Positions 17,607 to 26,099 of a DNA stretch of 64,000 bases are shown here, piece by piece; within the stretch, counting starts at the first letter, position 1; every line of letters begins with the position of its first letter. The translations under genes were made by a program, and so were the position numbers. The DNA is from Marinobacter santoriniensis NKSG1 (GTDB lineage Bacteria > Pseudomonadota > Gammaproteobacteria > Pseudomonadales > Oleiphilaceae): assembly GCF_000347775.1 (NCBI RefSeq), contig NZ_APAT01000005.1:62001-126000 (forward strand), given 5' to 3'. The notes under the pieces are model-generated. The model was given only the letters and a program-made list of their open reading frames with translations. It was not told where the DNA came from and made no database searches.

Positions 17607-18356
17607 TCAGGATGCCTTGCCGAGGAAATGCCGGCTGTACCGGGCCGCCAACTTGTCCACTTCCAGAAGCACCAGAAGATCGGCACACCGGAATTCCGGG
17701 TCCCAGCAGGGAGCGCCGCAGACCCGGGCGCCCAGCCGCATATAGGTGCGAATCAGGGGCGGGATGGCGGCCGGGCGCTCCGCCGAAACGCTGTGAGTAA
17801 GATGGGGCAGTGCCTTCAACGGCGATACCCTGAACGTTTCCTCGGCCAGATAGGTCTGCTGAAGGTGATTGGCGATTCGCCAGGCCCGGTGTCCGCCGTC
17901 CGCCATACTGATGCTGGCACAGCCAATGATGTAATCGATCCGGTGTTCCTGGAGGTACGACGCCAGGGTTGACCACAGAAGGCTGATGGTGGCCCCGTTG
18001 CGATAATCGGGGTGCACACAGGTGCGTCCGAGTTCCGCGAGTGTTCCGGGCAGCTGAGCCAGAGCGGAAAGGTCAAACTCGCCAGCGGAGTAAAAGTGTT
18101 CTACTCCGTCGACTTCCCGCTGGTGGAGAATGCGGGTGGTGGCAACCAGGTCTCCGCTTTCGGCATTCCTGACGATCAGGTGGTCGCAGAGGTCATCGAA
18201 GGCGTCGGCATCCAGTCCGGGCGTGGTGGCGCCGAGATCACTGCCGTATTCGGCGGAGAACACGTCATAGCGTAATCGTTGTGCTTCTTCGATCACGTCC
18301 GGATCCCGGGTAATGCCAGTGGTTAGCTGTCGCGCTCGGGCGGTCATTGCGGTCAT
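17607..18356 (-). CDS. olsB: L-ornithine N-alpha-acyltransferase
   Basis: A 249-residue GNAT-like enzyme of the OlsB/haemolysin-related family. Landmarks are EEAQRLRYDVFSAEYG near the start, ELGRTCVHPDYRNG in the middle, and SISMADGGHRAW. It transfers a 3-hydroxyacyl chain from acyl-ACP to the alpha-amino group of ornithine, giving lyso-ornithine lipid, the substrate of OlsA. ATG at 18356 was preferred because AAGAG precedes it; the frame extends 18 codons upstream. Sixteen bases separate it from olsA. Four repeats resembling PhoB boxes lie 48-87 bases ahead, matching the known phosphate-starvation control of this pathway in other bacteria. Confidence 0.9.
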   Translation of the reverse strand: MTAMTARARQLTTGITRDPDVIEEAQRLRYDVFSAEYGSDLGATTPGLDADAFDDLCDHLIVRNAESGDLVATTRILHQREVDGVEHFYSAGEFDLSALAQLPGTLAELGRTCVHPDYRNGATISLLWSTLASYLQEHRIDYIIGCASISMADGGHRAWRIANHLQQTYLAEETFRVSPLKALPHLTHSVSAERPAAIPPLIRTYMRLGARVCGAPCWDPEFRCADLLVLLEVDKLAARYSRHFLGKAS

Positions 18357-18390
18357 GGCTCTTTCTCTTTGTGTCCATTTCCCGACAAGC

Positions 18391-18443
18391 CTATGAAGTG
18401 GCTGTGACATTGAGGTGAACGGGAAATGACCGCTGAATGACAG
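18391..18443 (-). promoter_or_regulatory. Tandem Pho-box array and -10 candidate upstream of olsB
   Basis: On the minus strand four 7-base units follow one another at exactly 11-base steps: CTGTCAT (18443-18437), CGGTCAT (18432-18426), CGTTCAC (18421-18415) and ATGTCAC (18410-18404). The first is the PhoB consensus itself. CATAG at 18395-18391, eight bases after the last unit, is the likely -10. Two tandem 18-base Pho boxes replacing the -35 is the standard PhoB promoter layout. Confidence 0.78.
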
Positions 18444-18483
18444 CGAGTGTCAGATCGGGCCAGCGGACGGGATTGTCACAGGC

Positions 18484-18541
18484 TGTAACACTGGAGCGCT
18501 TCCATGTATATTTCTGAATGGCATGTATAATTGCTGTTACA
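18484..18541 (+). promoter_or_regulatory. Promoter of the two-component operon with TGTAACA/TGTTACA motifs
   Basis: A perfect TATAAT (18526-18531) lies about 70 bases before the response-regulator ATG. No good -35 is spaced for it, suggesting activation. TGTAACA at 18484-18490 and its complement-type TGTTACA at 18535-18541 bracket the promoter. GTTACA is the core of the E. coli RstA box, so autoregulation is possible. A third copy is at 21005-21011, after the operon. Confidence 0.45.
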
Positions 18542-18599
18542 AGAGGTTGCCTGTATTGTCAGTGGCAATGACCCTGAAACCGGAATAACAAAACCAGAG

Positions 18600-19337
18600 A
18601 TGGATGGCGTGGAACAGACGAACGAAAGTTGGCGAATTCTGATCGTTGAGGATGATGAGCGGCTCGCGGAACTGACCCGCGAGTATCTGGAGAGCAATGG
18701 TCTGACGGTAACCGTTGAGGGAAATGGTTCTGTTGCGGTGGACCGGATCCGGGAGGAGCAGCCCGACCTGGTCGTACTCGACCTGATGCTGCCCGGGGAA
18801 GACGGCCTGTCGATCTGTCGGCGTGTTCGTCCGGCGTACAATGGGCCGATTATCATGCTGACAGCCCGGACGGACGACCTGGATCAGGTGCTGGGGCTTG
18901 AGATGGGCGCAGATGATTACATCAGCAAGCCGGTCAAGCCGCGTGTTCTGCTGGCGCGCATCCGGGCCATGTTGCGCCGTATCACCGATGCCGCCGGAGC
19001 GAACGGCGACGACGCGTCGGGCGAAGAGCCGGTGCGGCTCCAGTTCAATGATCTGGTGGTAGACCGGTCCATGCGGGAGGCCTGGCTGAATGATCAGAGT
19101 ATTGATCTGACCAGCGCCGAGTTCGATCTGCTGTGGCTGCTTGCCAGTAACGCCGGTCGGGTACTCAGTCGGGAAGAGATCTTTACCGCGCTTCGTGGAA
19201 TCGAATATGACGGCCAGGATCGCTCCATTGATGTCCGGGTTTCCCGGATCCGGCCGAAAATCGGCGATGATCCGATTCACCCGCGGCGGATCAAGACCGT
19301 CCGCAGTAAAGGCTATCTGTTCGTGAAAGAAGCCTGA
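18600..19337 (+). CDS. OmpR-family response regulator, RstA-like
   Basis: A 245-residue transcription factor. The receiver domain has the acidic pair in VEDDE (residues 17-20), phosphoacceptor Asp61 in LDLMLPGEDG and the Lys in YISKPVKP. The C-terminal winged helix ends in RTVRSKGYLFVKE-type sequence, typical of OmpR/PhoB regulators. Together with the next gene it resembles E. coli RstA/RstB. The ATG at 18600 is chosen; the frame is open 23 codons further and a GTG follows at 18609, so the start is uncertain by a few residues. It lies 68 bases upstream of the kinase and is divergent from olsB. Confidence 0.9.
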   Translation: MDGVEQTNESWRILIVEDDERLAELTREYLESNGLTVTVEGNGSVAVDRIREEQPDLVVLDLMLPGEDGLSICRRVRPAYNGPIIMLTARTDDLDQVLGLEMGADDYISKPVKPRVLLARIRAMLRRITDAAGANGDDASGEEPVRLQFNDLVVDRSMREAWLNDQSIDLTSAEFDLLWLLASNAGRVLSREEIFTALRGIEYDGQDRSIDVRVSRIRPKIGDDPIHPRRIKTVRSKGYLFVKEA

Positions 19338-19405
19338 CGTTCCCTTTGCCGGTCCGGTGATTCCTGTTGTCAGGATGCGCCGTTCCGGCCAGGCAGGGTC
19401 CCGAG

Positions 19406-20980
19406 ATGCCTCCCAGATTTCTCCTGAAATTGTATGGCCGACTTGCCGGTGCCTCGGCACTGGTCCTTCTACTGTGTCTCCTTGTGTTCAACGGTCTGAA
19501 TTCGGTACGTCACCAGTTCTGGCTGGAGCGTTTTCCCGAACCGCTGATGCGGTGGTTGGCTGCCGCGCCGGCACCCGAAGAACAATATCACTGGTTGACC
19601 CCGATGTACGGGCTGAGGACGTTGTCCCCCGAGGAGCTTGATCTTTCGCCGGTTGAGCGGGAGCGCCTCGATTATGGTCAGGTCGTGGCTGTTGAGTCGG
19701 CGGTAGGGTACCGCCTGATGAGTCAGACCCACAACGACCGCATCTTGCAGGTTCGGTTCCAGGATCCGTATCGCGCGGTTGTCAGGGCGACGGCACTGAT
19801 TGTTCGCTGGCACCTGGATACCGCGTCGCTGGAAGACCAGGATCGGGTTGCGTCCGAACTCGCCGGTCGTCTCGGCGTGTCGATTACCCCGTTGAGTGAG
19901 TCGCATCAATTACCGGGCTCTGATGTCCTGCAGGCGGTTGCCGATCAGGGTTTGGTGCTCTTCCGCAGCGACAGCCATGAATTTGAAAACGCACTGATCC
20001 GTTTGTCCGATGGCACGCTTGTGAACCTTGCTTTCCCGGCGCCGTTTTCTCCCTGGGGTTGGCCTGTGGTGACGCTGCTGGTGGTGTTGGTGGGTGGTGT
20101 GCTTGCCGTGGCGCTGTTTCTCGCTGTCCGGGAAACCGACAACAGTCTTCGTCAGGTGGAGTCGGTTGCGGTGCGCATCGCCCGGGGTGAGATGGGGGCA
20201 CGGGTCGAGGCCGGGAAAAGCACCCTCGTCGGTCGCCTTGCAGCCGCTTTCAATGGCATGGCTGAACACATCCAACGTCTGGTGCAGGTGCAAAGGGAAA
20301 TGATTCACGCCGTGTCCCACGAGCTTCGGACACCGGTGGCCCGGATCCGGTTTGGCGTGCAGATGATTGAGGACTGCGAAGACCAGCAGATGCTGAAAAA
20401 GCAGTTGGATGGCATTGATGGGGACATCCAGGAACTGGATGAGCTCATTGATGAAATCCTTACCTACGCCAGACTGGAGCAGGGCGGGCCGGTTTTCTCA
20501 CTGAGGGAAACGTCGGTCACCGACATCATCCGGCAAGTGGTGTCAGAGCAGCAGGTATTGCGTCCCAACCTGACGATTTCGAGCGACATCGACGAAGCGT
20601 CGGAACGTTGGACCCTGTCCGATATCGAGCCCAGGTACATTCACCGTGCGATCCAGAATCTGGTCGGCAACGCCGGTCGTTACGCCAGCAGCCAGGTGTG
20701 GGTGCGGTGCAGGATCGACGAGGATAACTGCCGGGTGGACGTCGAGGACGATGGTCCGGGCATTCCTGAAGAGGACTGGGAAAAGGTCTTTACCGCCTTT
20801 GCCCGGCTGGACGATAGCCGGACCCGGACCTCGGGCGGCTATGGCCTGGGGCTGTCCATTGTGCGCCGGATCCTTTACTGGCATGGCGGTCAGGCATTCG
20901 TCTCACGCAGCGATACCCTCGGAGGTGCCCGATTCAGTCTGGTCTGGCCCCGCAAGAAGCCCCAGGACTCGATTTTGTGA
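19406..20980 (+). CDS. Sensor histidine kinase, RstB-like
   Basis: A 524-residue membrane kinase. Two transmembrane segments (about residues 11-30 and 221-242) bound a periplasmic sensor region of roughly 190 residues. A HAMP domain follows, then the dimerisation domain with phospho-acceptor His305 in HAVSHELRTP and the ATPase domain with VGNAGRYA (N box) and GYGLGLSIV (G2 box). The signal is unknown; RstB in E. coli belongs to a PhoPQ-linked circuit. I chose the ATG at 19406; the frame opens 13 codons earlier. It forms an operon with the regulator upstream. Confidence 0.9.
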   Translation: MPPRFLLKLYGRLAGASALVLLLCLLVFNGLNSVRHQFWLERFPEPLMRWLAAAPAPEEQYHWLTPMYGLRTLSPEELDLSPVERERLDYGQVVAVESAVGYRLMSQTHNDRILQVRFQDPYRAVVRATALIVRWHLDTASLEDQDRVASELAGRLGVSITPLSESHQLPGSDVLQAVADQGLVLFRSDSHEFENALIRLSDGTLVNLAFPAPFSPWGWPVVTLLVVLVGGVLAVALFLAVRETDNSLRQVESVAVRIARGEMGARVEAGKSTLVGRLAAAFNGMAEHIQRLVQVQREMIHAVSHELRTPVARIRFGVQMIEDCEDQQMLKKQLDGIDGDIQELDELIDEILTYARLEQGGPVFSLRETSVTDIIRQVVSEQQVLRPNLTISSDIDEASERWTLSDIEPRYIHRAIQNLVGNAGRYASSQVWVRCRIDEDNCRVDVEDDGPGIPEEDWEKVFTAFARLDDSRTRTSGGYGLGLSIVRRILYWHGGQAFVSRSDTLGGARFSLVWPRKKPQDSIL

Positions 20981-21054
20981 ACTGCGCCTCAGCTCCTAAC
21001 CTGATGTAACAAAGGGGCTACACAACGGCTACTGAAGCCTCATCCCGTCATGGC

Positions 21055-21156
21055 CATAATGCAAAGCGTAAGGGATGACTTTTGAGGTTGTAGTTCTTAC
21101 GAACTTTCCTTGTTTCATTCGTCATTTGAGGGCCGGAATTTCCGGCCCTTTTTTTT
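21055..21156 (+). ncRNA. Possible short transcript ending at an intrinsic terminator
   Basis: The 260-base gap between the RstB-like gene and glpK ends its first half with a strong terminator that belongs to no open reading frame on this strand except by read-through. CATAAT at 21055-21060, with weak CTGAAG 17 bases earlier, could start a transcript of about 90 bases ending there. An RstAB 3' untranslated region is the simpler alternative. Confidence 0.25.
21130..21156 (+). terminator. Intrinsic terminator between the RstB-like gene and glpK
   Basis: GGGCCGG and CCGGCCC pair across an AATTT loop (extendable with AA/TT), followed directly by eight T residues. It lies 150 bases after the kinase stop codon and 86 bases before the glpK ATG, and should insulate glpK. 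Confidence 0.88.
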
Positions 21157-21241
21157 GCCCTGTTTCCCGTTTCCGCCCTTTGCAACTCTCCCGCCTCCCG
21201 ATCTGCTGGTACACTGGCCTGACAACAACAGGAGGCCGTTG

Positions 21242-22726
21242 ATGACCCGTTATTTGCTTGCCATTGATCAGGGAACGACCAGCTCCCGAGCCATCGTTTT
21301 TGACGAAACAGGGACCAGTGTCGGTTCCGACCAGCAGGAATTTCACCAGTATTTCCCGAAGGATGGCTGGGTTGAGCACGACGCCAGAGAAATCTGGGAG
21401 ACCACACTGGGCGTGTGTCGGTCGGCGCTGAAAAAGGCAGCAATTGAAGGCGGCGATATCGCCGGGATCGGTATCACCAATCAGCGTGAAACCACGGTGA
21501 TCTGGGATCGTGCGACTGGTGAACCCCTGCACCATGCCATTGTCTGGCAGGATCGGCGTACCGCGGCCGTCTGTTCCAAACTCAAGTCGGATGGCTATGA
21601 AGATATGGTGGTCGAGCGTACGGGGCTTCTGATCGACCCCTACTTCTCGGCCACGAAAATTGCCTGGATTCTGGATCATACTGAGGGCGCCCGCGACCGT
21701 GCAGAACGCGGCGAGCTGGCGTTCGGCACCATGGACAGCTGGTTGTTGTGGAATCTGACGGGCGGCCGGTCCCACGCCACCGATGCAACCAATGCCTCCC
21801 GGACGGCGCTGTTCAATATCCACACGCAGTCGTGGGACGAGGAACTTCTGACATTGTTCCGGGTACCCCGTGCCTTGCTTCCCGAGGTTATGGACAGTGC
21901 CGCGGACTATGGTCAAACCGATGTCGAATGGCTCGGGGCGCAAGTCCCCGTTGCGGGCATTGCCGGCGACCAGCACGCGGCATTGATCGGGCAGGCGTGT
22001 TTTGAACCGGGAATGGCCAAGAGCACCTACGGTACCGGGTGTTTCCTGATCCTTAACACCGGGCAGAAAGCTCTGCGATCGGAAAACCGTCTTCTCACTA
22101 CCATGGCCTACCGCCTCAATGGTGTTCCCACCTACGCCATGGAAGGCAGCATTTTCGTTGCCGGCGCGGCCATGCAATGGCTCAGGGATGGCCTTGGGCT
22201 GATCAGTCACGCGGGAGAGTCCCTTGAACTGGCCCAAACCGTGGGCGTCGACAATCCCGTGTACCTGGTTCCCGCATTCACCGGCCTGGGAGCACCTCAT
22301 TGGGATCCCCATGCCCGTGGTGCCATCATGGGCCTCACCCGTGATACCGGCATTGCGGAAATCGTTACGGCCGGGCTCCAGTCAGTCTGCTATCAGACCA
22401 AGGATCTGGTCCGTGCGATCCAGAACGATGGCGCCAGCCTGGCATCTCTGCGGGTGGATGGCGGTATGGCCGTCAACGACTGGGTCATGCAGTTCCTCGC
22501 CGACATACTGAATGTCGATGTCGATCGACCGACGATTACGGAAACAACAGCCCTCGGGGCGGCCTATCTTGCTGGCCTGCAGGTGGGGATCTGGTCAAGC
22601 CTCGAGCAGATCAGCCAGCTCTGGGGATGTGAGCGTCAGTTTCGTCCCGATATGAAACCCGCCATGAGAGAGTCACTCTATGCGGGCTGGCTGGACGCTG
22701 TGGAACGGGTTTGTAACAACCATTGA
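21242..22726 (+). CDS. glpK: Glycerol kinase
   Basis: A 494-residue FGGY-family kinase, the usual GlpK length. The N-terminal ATP-binding signature is [14 protein letters not shown]; later come the YGTGCFLI segment and the second phosphate-binding region [15 protein letters not shown]. It phosphorylates glycerol to sn-glycerol 3-phosphate in the cytosol, feeding catabolism and phospholipid synthesis. The ATG at 21242 has AGGAGG six bases ahead; the frame extends upstream through the terminator, which rules out the longer version. No glpF, glpD or glpR is adjacent here. Confidence 0.97.
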   Translation: MTRYLLAIDQGTTSSRAIVFDETGTSVGSDQQEFHQYFPKDGWVEHDAREIWETTLGVCRSALKKAAIEGGDIAGIGITNQRETTVIWDRATGEPLHHAIVWQDRRTAAVCSKLKSDGYEDMVVERTGLLIDPYFSATKIAWILDHTEGARDRAERGELAFGTMDSWLLWNLTGGRSHATDATNASRTALFNIHTQSWDEELLTLFRVPRALLPEVMDSAADYGQTDVEWLGAQVPVAGIAGDQHAALIGQACFEPGMAKSTYGTGCFLILNTGQKALRSENRLLTTMAYRLNGVPTYAMEGSIFVAGAAMQWLRDGLGLISHAGESLELAQTVGVDNPVYLVPAFTGLGAPHWDPHARGAIMGLTRDTGIAEIVTAGLQSVCYQTKDLVRAIQNDGASLASLRVDGGMAVNDWVMQFLADILNVDVDRPTITETTALGAAYLAGLQVGIWSSLEQISQLWGCERQFRPDMKPAMRESLYAGWLDAVERVCNNH

Positions 22727-22732
22727 GCAGGT

Positions 22733-23806
22733 TCAGGCGGTGCGTTCGAAGGCGATCAGATGGTCCGCCTCGACGCGCACCGGAACATGCTCACCCAGAT
22801 GGAAATCCAGATGGCTGCGGAACAGGGCTTCGAACTCGGTGTCCTCGGAACAGCGGAACCGATAGAGCGTTGAGGTGCCCGCGAAGGTTTTCTCGATGAC
22901 CTTTGGCCGGAGATCGGACGAGGGGTCGTAGACGATGTCGTCCGGTCGGATAAGCACGTCCACCAGGGTTCCGGGCTGCCACTTGTAAGCTCGATTGCCC
23001 TGGATCAGCCCCAGCTCGGATTCAATGGCATCGGGGCCGAGAGCCTTGCCCGGAATGAAGCCTCCCTGGCCCACGAAACGGGCGACGAAGCGGTTGGCCG
23101 GTTCGTGGTAGAGGTTGTAGGGGACATCCCACTGCTGGAGGGCACCCGATTTTAATACCGCGACCTGATCGCACATGGCGAAGGCTTCCTGTTGGTCGTG
23201 GGTGACCAGAATGGCGCTGATTCCGAGCTTTTTCAGAATGTCACGAACATCCAGGCTCAGGCGTCGACGCAGATCGGCATCGAGGTTTGAAAATGGTTCG
23301 TCCAGCAGGATCAGCGTTGGTTCCGGTGCCAACGCCCGGGCCAGGGCAACGCGTTGTTGCTGGCCGCCAGAGAGTTCGTGGGGATAGTTGTTTGCCAGAT
23401 CCTGGAGGTGGACAACATCCAGCAGTTCGTCGACCTTCTTCCGGCGTTCGGCTTTTTCCAGGTTCGTCAGACCGAAGCCGACATTTTCGGCAATGGTCAT
23501 GTGGGGAAACAGTGCGTAGTCCTGAAAGACCATTCCGATCCGGCGTTTCTCCGGTGCCAGAGTGCGCCCGGGCAGACTGATGGATCGGGACTGTAGCCTT
23601 ATTTCACCGCTGTTGATCGGCAGGAACCCGGCGAGCGCTCGCAGTATCGTGCTTTTACCGCAACCGCTGGGGCCGAGAAGGCAGCCGATATCACCCCGAC
23701 TCAGGGCGAAGCTGATGTCCGAAACAACGGACTCTCCACCATAACCGCAGGCGAGGTTGCTGACTTCCAGGAGCCAGTCTTCAGCGGGCATCTCGTGCCG
23801 TGCCAT
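22733..23806 (-). CDS. ABC transporter ATP-binding protein (FbpC/PotA-like), no permease nearby
   Basis: A 357-residue ATPase subunit of a binding-protein-dependent importer. Walker A GPSGCGKS is at residues 45-52, followed by the Q-loop (FQDYALFP), signature LSGGQQQR, Walker B LILLDEP and the H-loop (VTHDQ). A C-terminal TOBE-type domain (about 240-355) resembles that of ferric-iron and polyamine importers. No permease or binding-protein gene lies next to it, so its transport partner is elsewhere or shared. It starts 3 bases after argF ends and is probably cotranscribed with it. Substrate unknown. Confidence 0.87.
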   Translation of the reverse strand: MARHEMPAEDWLLEVSNLACGYGGESVVSDISFALSRGDIGCLLGPSGCGKSTILRALAGFLPINSGEIRLQSRSISLPGRTLAPEKRRIGMVFQDYALFPHMTIAENVGFGLTNLEKAERRKKVDELLDVVHLQDLANNYPHELSGGQQQRVALARALAPEPTLILLDEPFSNLDADLRRRLSLDVRDILKKLGISAILVTHDQQEAFAMCDQVAVLKSGALQQWDVPYNLYHEPANRFVARFVGQGGFIPGKALGPDAIESELGLIQGNRAYKWQPGTLVDVLIRPDDIVYDPSSDLRPKVIEKTFAGTSTLYRFRCSEDTEFEALFRSHLDFHLGEHVPVRVEADHLIAFERTA

Positions 23807-23809
23807 TGA

Positions 23810-24724
23810 TCAATCCAGTTTGTTGAGAATCAGGAATTCCAGCAGGGCTTTCTGGGCATGCAGGCGGTTTTCCGCTTCGTCCCAGACCACCGATCCCGGG
23901 TGTTCCATCATGTCGACAGAGATTTCCTCGCCCCGATGGGCCGGCAGGCAGTGCATGAACAGGGCATCCTTTGATGCAAGGTTCATCAGTTCCGGGTTGA
24001 TCTGATAGCTACGGAAGGCGTGCTCCCGGGCTTTTTGCTCATCTTCCTGGCCCATGGAGGCCCAGACATCCGTAACCAGCAGGTCGGCGTTCCGGGCCGC
24101 GTCGGCGGGATCCCGTACTACGGTAACCCTGTCTTTATGCGCGTCGAGAATTCTGGCGTCCGGCTCGTAACCTTCCGGGCAGGCGATGTTCAGGTGAAAA
24201 TCGAATTGCGAGGCGGCATTGATGTAGGAATGACACATGTTGTTGCCATCACCGATCCAGGCCACCGTGCCACCACGGATACTGCCCCGGTGCTCGCGGT
24301 AGGTCTGCATGTCCGCCAGGAGCTGGCAGGGGTGGAAATCGTCGGTCAGGGCGTTGATGACCGGAACCCGGGAGGCTGCCGCGAACGATTCGACGGTCTT
24401 GTGGGCAAAGGTCCGGATCATGACGGCATCCACCATGCTGGAGATCACGATTGCCGAATCCTCGATCGGTTCGCCCCGGCCGAGTTGGGTGTCCCGGGGA
24501 GACAGGAACATGGCGGAACCACCGAGCTGCGTCATACCCGCCTCAAACGAGACACGGGTCCGTGTGGAAGACTTTTCAAAAATCATGGCGAGTACGCGGT
24601 TTTTGAGCGTGTCGCGCACCTTGCCCTGTCGCCACTCGTTCCTGAGTTTGGTGGCGTGATCCAGCAGATCCTCGAGTTCGCCGGTGGTCAGGTCGTTCAG
24701 TGTCAGAAAATGTCTTGCCGCCAT
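23810..24724 (-). CDS. argF: Ornithine carbamoyltransferase
   Basis: A 304-residue transcarbamylase. It carries the carbamoyl-phosphate motif STRTR (residues 53-57), the HPCQ motif ([11 protein letters not shown]) and the ornithine-binding HCLP motif ([12 protein letters not shown]). It converts ornithine and carbamoyl phosphate into citrulline in arginine synthesis. The ATG at 24724 gives the normal family length; the frame continues 68 codons upstream without resemblance to the family. It competes for ornithine with OlsB, encoded 6 kb away, though nothing in the sequence shows co-regulation. Divergent from grxD. Confidence 0.97.
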   Translation of the reverse strand: MAARHFLTLNDLTTGELEDLLDHATKLRNEWRQGKVRDTLKNRVLAMIFEKSSTRTRVSFEAGMTQLGGSAMFLSPRDTQLGRGEPIEDSAIVISSMVDAVMIRTFAHKTVESFAAASRVPVINALTDDFHPCQLLADMQTYREHRGSIRGGTVAWIGDGNNMCHSYINAASQFDFHLNIACPEGYEPDARILDAHKDRVTVVRDPADAARNADLLVTDVWASMGQEDEQKAREHAFRSYQINPELMNLASKDALFMHCLPAHRGEEISVDMMEHPGSVVWDEAENRLHAQKALLEFLILNKLD

Positions 24725-24860
24725 GAAATGGGCCTTACCTTTGTGAAACCGCGACTTGCGGGGTTCCCGATCGATGTTTGATGGAAATTTTGTGTCAGAA
24801 AAGGGGATGAAGTCTAGCCCGTCGTGCCGGTTAAGACAATGTCGTCGGCGGTGCTCCGGT

Positions 24861-24890
24861 TTGGTCGGCCGCCGGGGAGGCGTGTACAAT
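24861..24890 (+). promoter_or_regulatory. Probable sigma-70 promoter of grxD
   Basis: TTGGTC (24861-24866), an 18-base spacer and TACAAT (24885-24890) lie about 55 bases before the grxD ATG in the 220-base gap between argF and grxD. Confidence 0.45.
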
Positions 24891-24944
24891 AAACCTATCC
24901 GGTTGCCGATGGGCAATTCCGTTTTCAATCAGAGGTGAATGTTC

Positions 24945-25271
24945 ATGGACATCAACGAAACCATCAAGAGCCAGCTCGACGAAAACCCGATCATCCTTTA
25001 TATGAAGGGGACTCCGCAGGCGCCTCAGTGCGGGTTTTCCGCCAAGACCGTGCAGGCGCTGATGGCTTGCGGTGAGCGGTTTGCGTTCGTGAATATCCTG
25101 GACAACCAGGAATTGCGCGAAGGGCTGAAAGTGTACTCCAGCTGGCCTACCTATCCGCAGCTGTACATCAACGGCGAGCTCTTAGGTGGCTGTGACATTG
25201 TGCTGGAAATGTCCGAAAGTGGCGAGCTTGCCAAAGTAGTGAAGGACGCCGCGAAACAGGCCGAAGCCTGA
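24945..25271 (+). CDS. grxD: Monothiol glutaredoxin, Grx4 family
   Basis: A 108-residue monothiol glutaredoxin with active-site CGFS (Cys29-Ser32) in PQCGFSAKT and the glutathione-binding SWPTYPQLYINGELLGGCDI segment. Such proteins bind a glutathione-ligated 2Fe-2S cluster, often as a heterodimer with BolA, and pass clusters on during iron-sulphur assembly. The ATG at 24945 sits at good distance from AGAGGTG; another ATG two codons earlier is too close to it. It is convergent with the TonB-like gene. Confidence 0.96.
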   Translation: MDINETIKSQLDENPIILYMKGTPQAPQCGFSAKTVQALMACGERFAFVNILDNQELREGLKVYSSWPTYPQLYINGELLGGCDIVLEMSESGELAKVVKDAAKQAEA

Positions 25272-25287
25272 GTCCTGTCCGTCTGAT

Positions 25288-26094
25288 TCAGAGCCGCTTG
25301 GGGGAGAACACCAGTTCGACCTCGAAGCGGTCCTGATTATCGTTGTCCGGTGGTGGCTCCGGGTAGGGGCTTGCCGCCAGGGCCGCACGATAGGCGGCCT
25401 GGTCAATTCGTTTGATTCCCGTCGATTTTGTCACCCTTGCCCGGGTCAGGGTTCCGTTTTTCATCAGGTGCAGCTCGATTTCCATTCGTGTTTTTTCGCT
25501 CAGCTGGCCGATTGCCGGAATTTTAAGTCGTTCCAGCTCATGGGCCAGGTGAACGGCGAGCCGCACCAGATAGGGGTCCTGTTCGCTCGGAGACTGGCTG
25601 ATGCGTGTGACGTCTGCGGGCGTAGCGTCAGGAATCGGGTCGCTGGGCGGAGCGCCGGCCTTGCTGTCCGCGCTAACGGTGGTCGGTGCGGTTTCCACTT
25701 TGTTCGGCTGTGTCCTGGTCACCGGTTCGGGTTTGTCGGGTTGTGTTGGGCGCTGATGCGATTGTCTCTCAGGGAGCGAGACTGGCGACTCGGACGCCGT
25801 TACGGTTTCCGGTGGTGAGGAAGGCGCTGATTCGGGGGAGGGTACCGTGAAATCCGCGTGTCTCGGAGAGGGAGGCGTTGTCGACTTCTCTGGCGGTGTG
25901 GGTTGGTTCGGCTCCGAGGGTTCCGCGCCGATCGGCAGGAGCCTGACGGTCAGCCTTGAATGCGGAACGTCCAGCTCACCCATGTGAAACCGAAGGCCGG
26001 ACAGCAATAATACGTGCAGCAGCAGAGCGATGGACCCGGCGAGGGCGATCCGATAGGGAGCGGCAAGCCTTGGGCTGGGAGAAGGGCCTGTCAT
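25288..26094 (-). CDS. TonB-family energy transducer-like protein
   Basis: A 268-residue inner-membrane protein with TonB architecture. A short cytoplasmic N-terminus and one transmembrane helix (about residues 14-32) precede a Pro/Ser/Thr-rich periplasmic spacer (about 55-165). The C-terminal domain (170-268) has KTRMEIELHLMKNGTLTRARVTKS and ends near AALAASPYPEPP, as in TonB C-termini. TonB couples the proton-motive force to outer-membrane receptors through ExbB/ExbD. No exbB, exbD or receptor gene is in the window. It lies 5 bases after the DUF1631 gene, so the two are probably cotranscribed. Confidence 0.82.
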   Translation of the reverse strand: MTGPSPSPRLAAPYRIALAGSIALLLHVLLLSGLRFHMGELDVPHSRLTVRLLPIGAEPSEPNQPTPPEKSTTPPSPRHADFTVPSPESAPSSPPETVTASESPVSLPERQSHQRPTQPDKPEPVTRTQPNKVETAPTTVSADSKAGAPPSDPIPDATPADVTRISQSPSEQDPYLVRLAVHLAHELERLKIPAIGQLSEKTRMEIELHLMKNGTLTRARVTKSTGIKRIDQAAYRAALAASPYPEPPPDNDNQDRFEVELVFSPKRL

Positions 26095-26099
26095 TGAGC

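Noticed and set aside
18474..18490. TTGTCAC followed by CTGTAAC upstream of the response regulator as another Pho box.
   Set aside because: The units are 10 bases apart instead of 11 and have no further repeats; the TGTAACA core fits an RstA-like site better.
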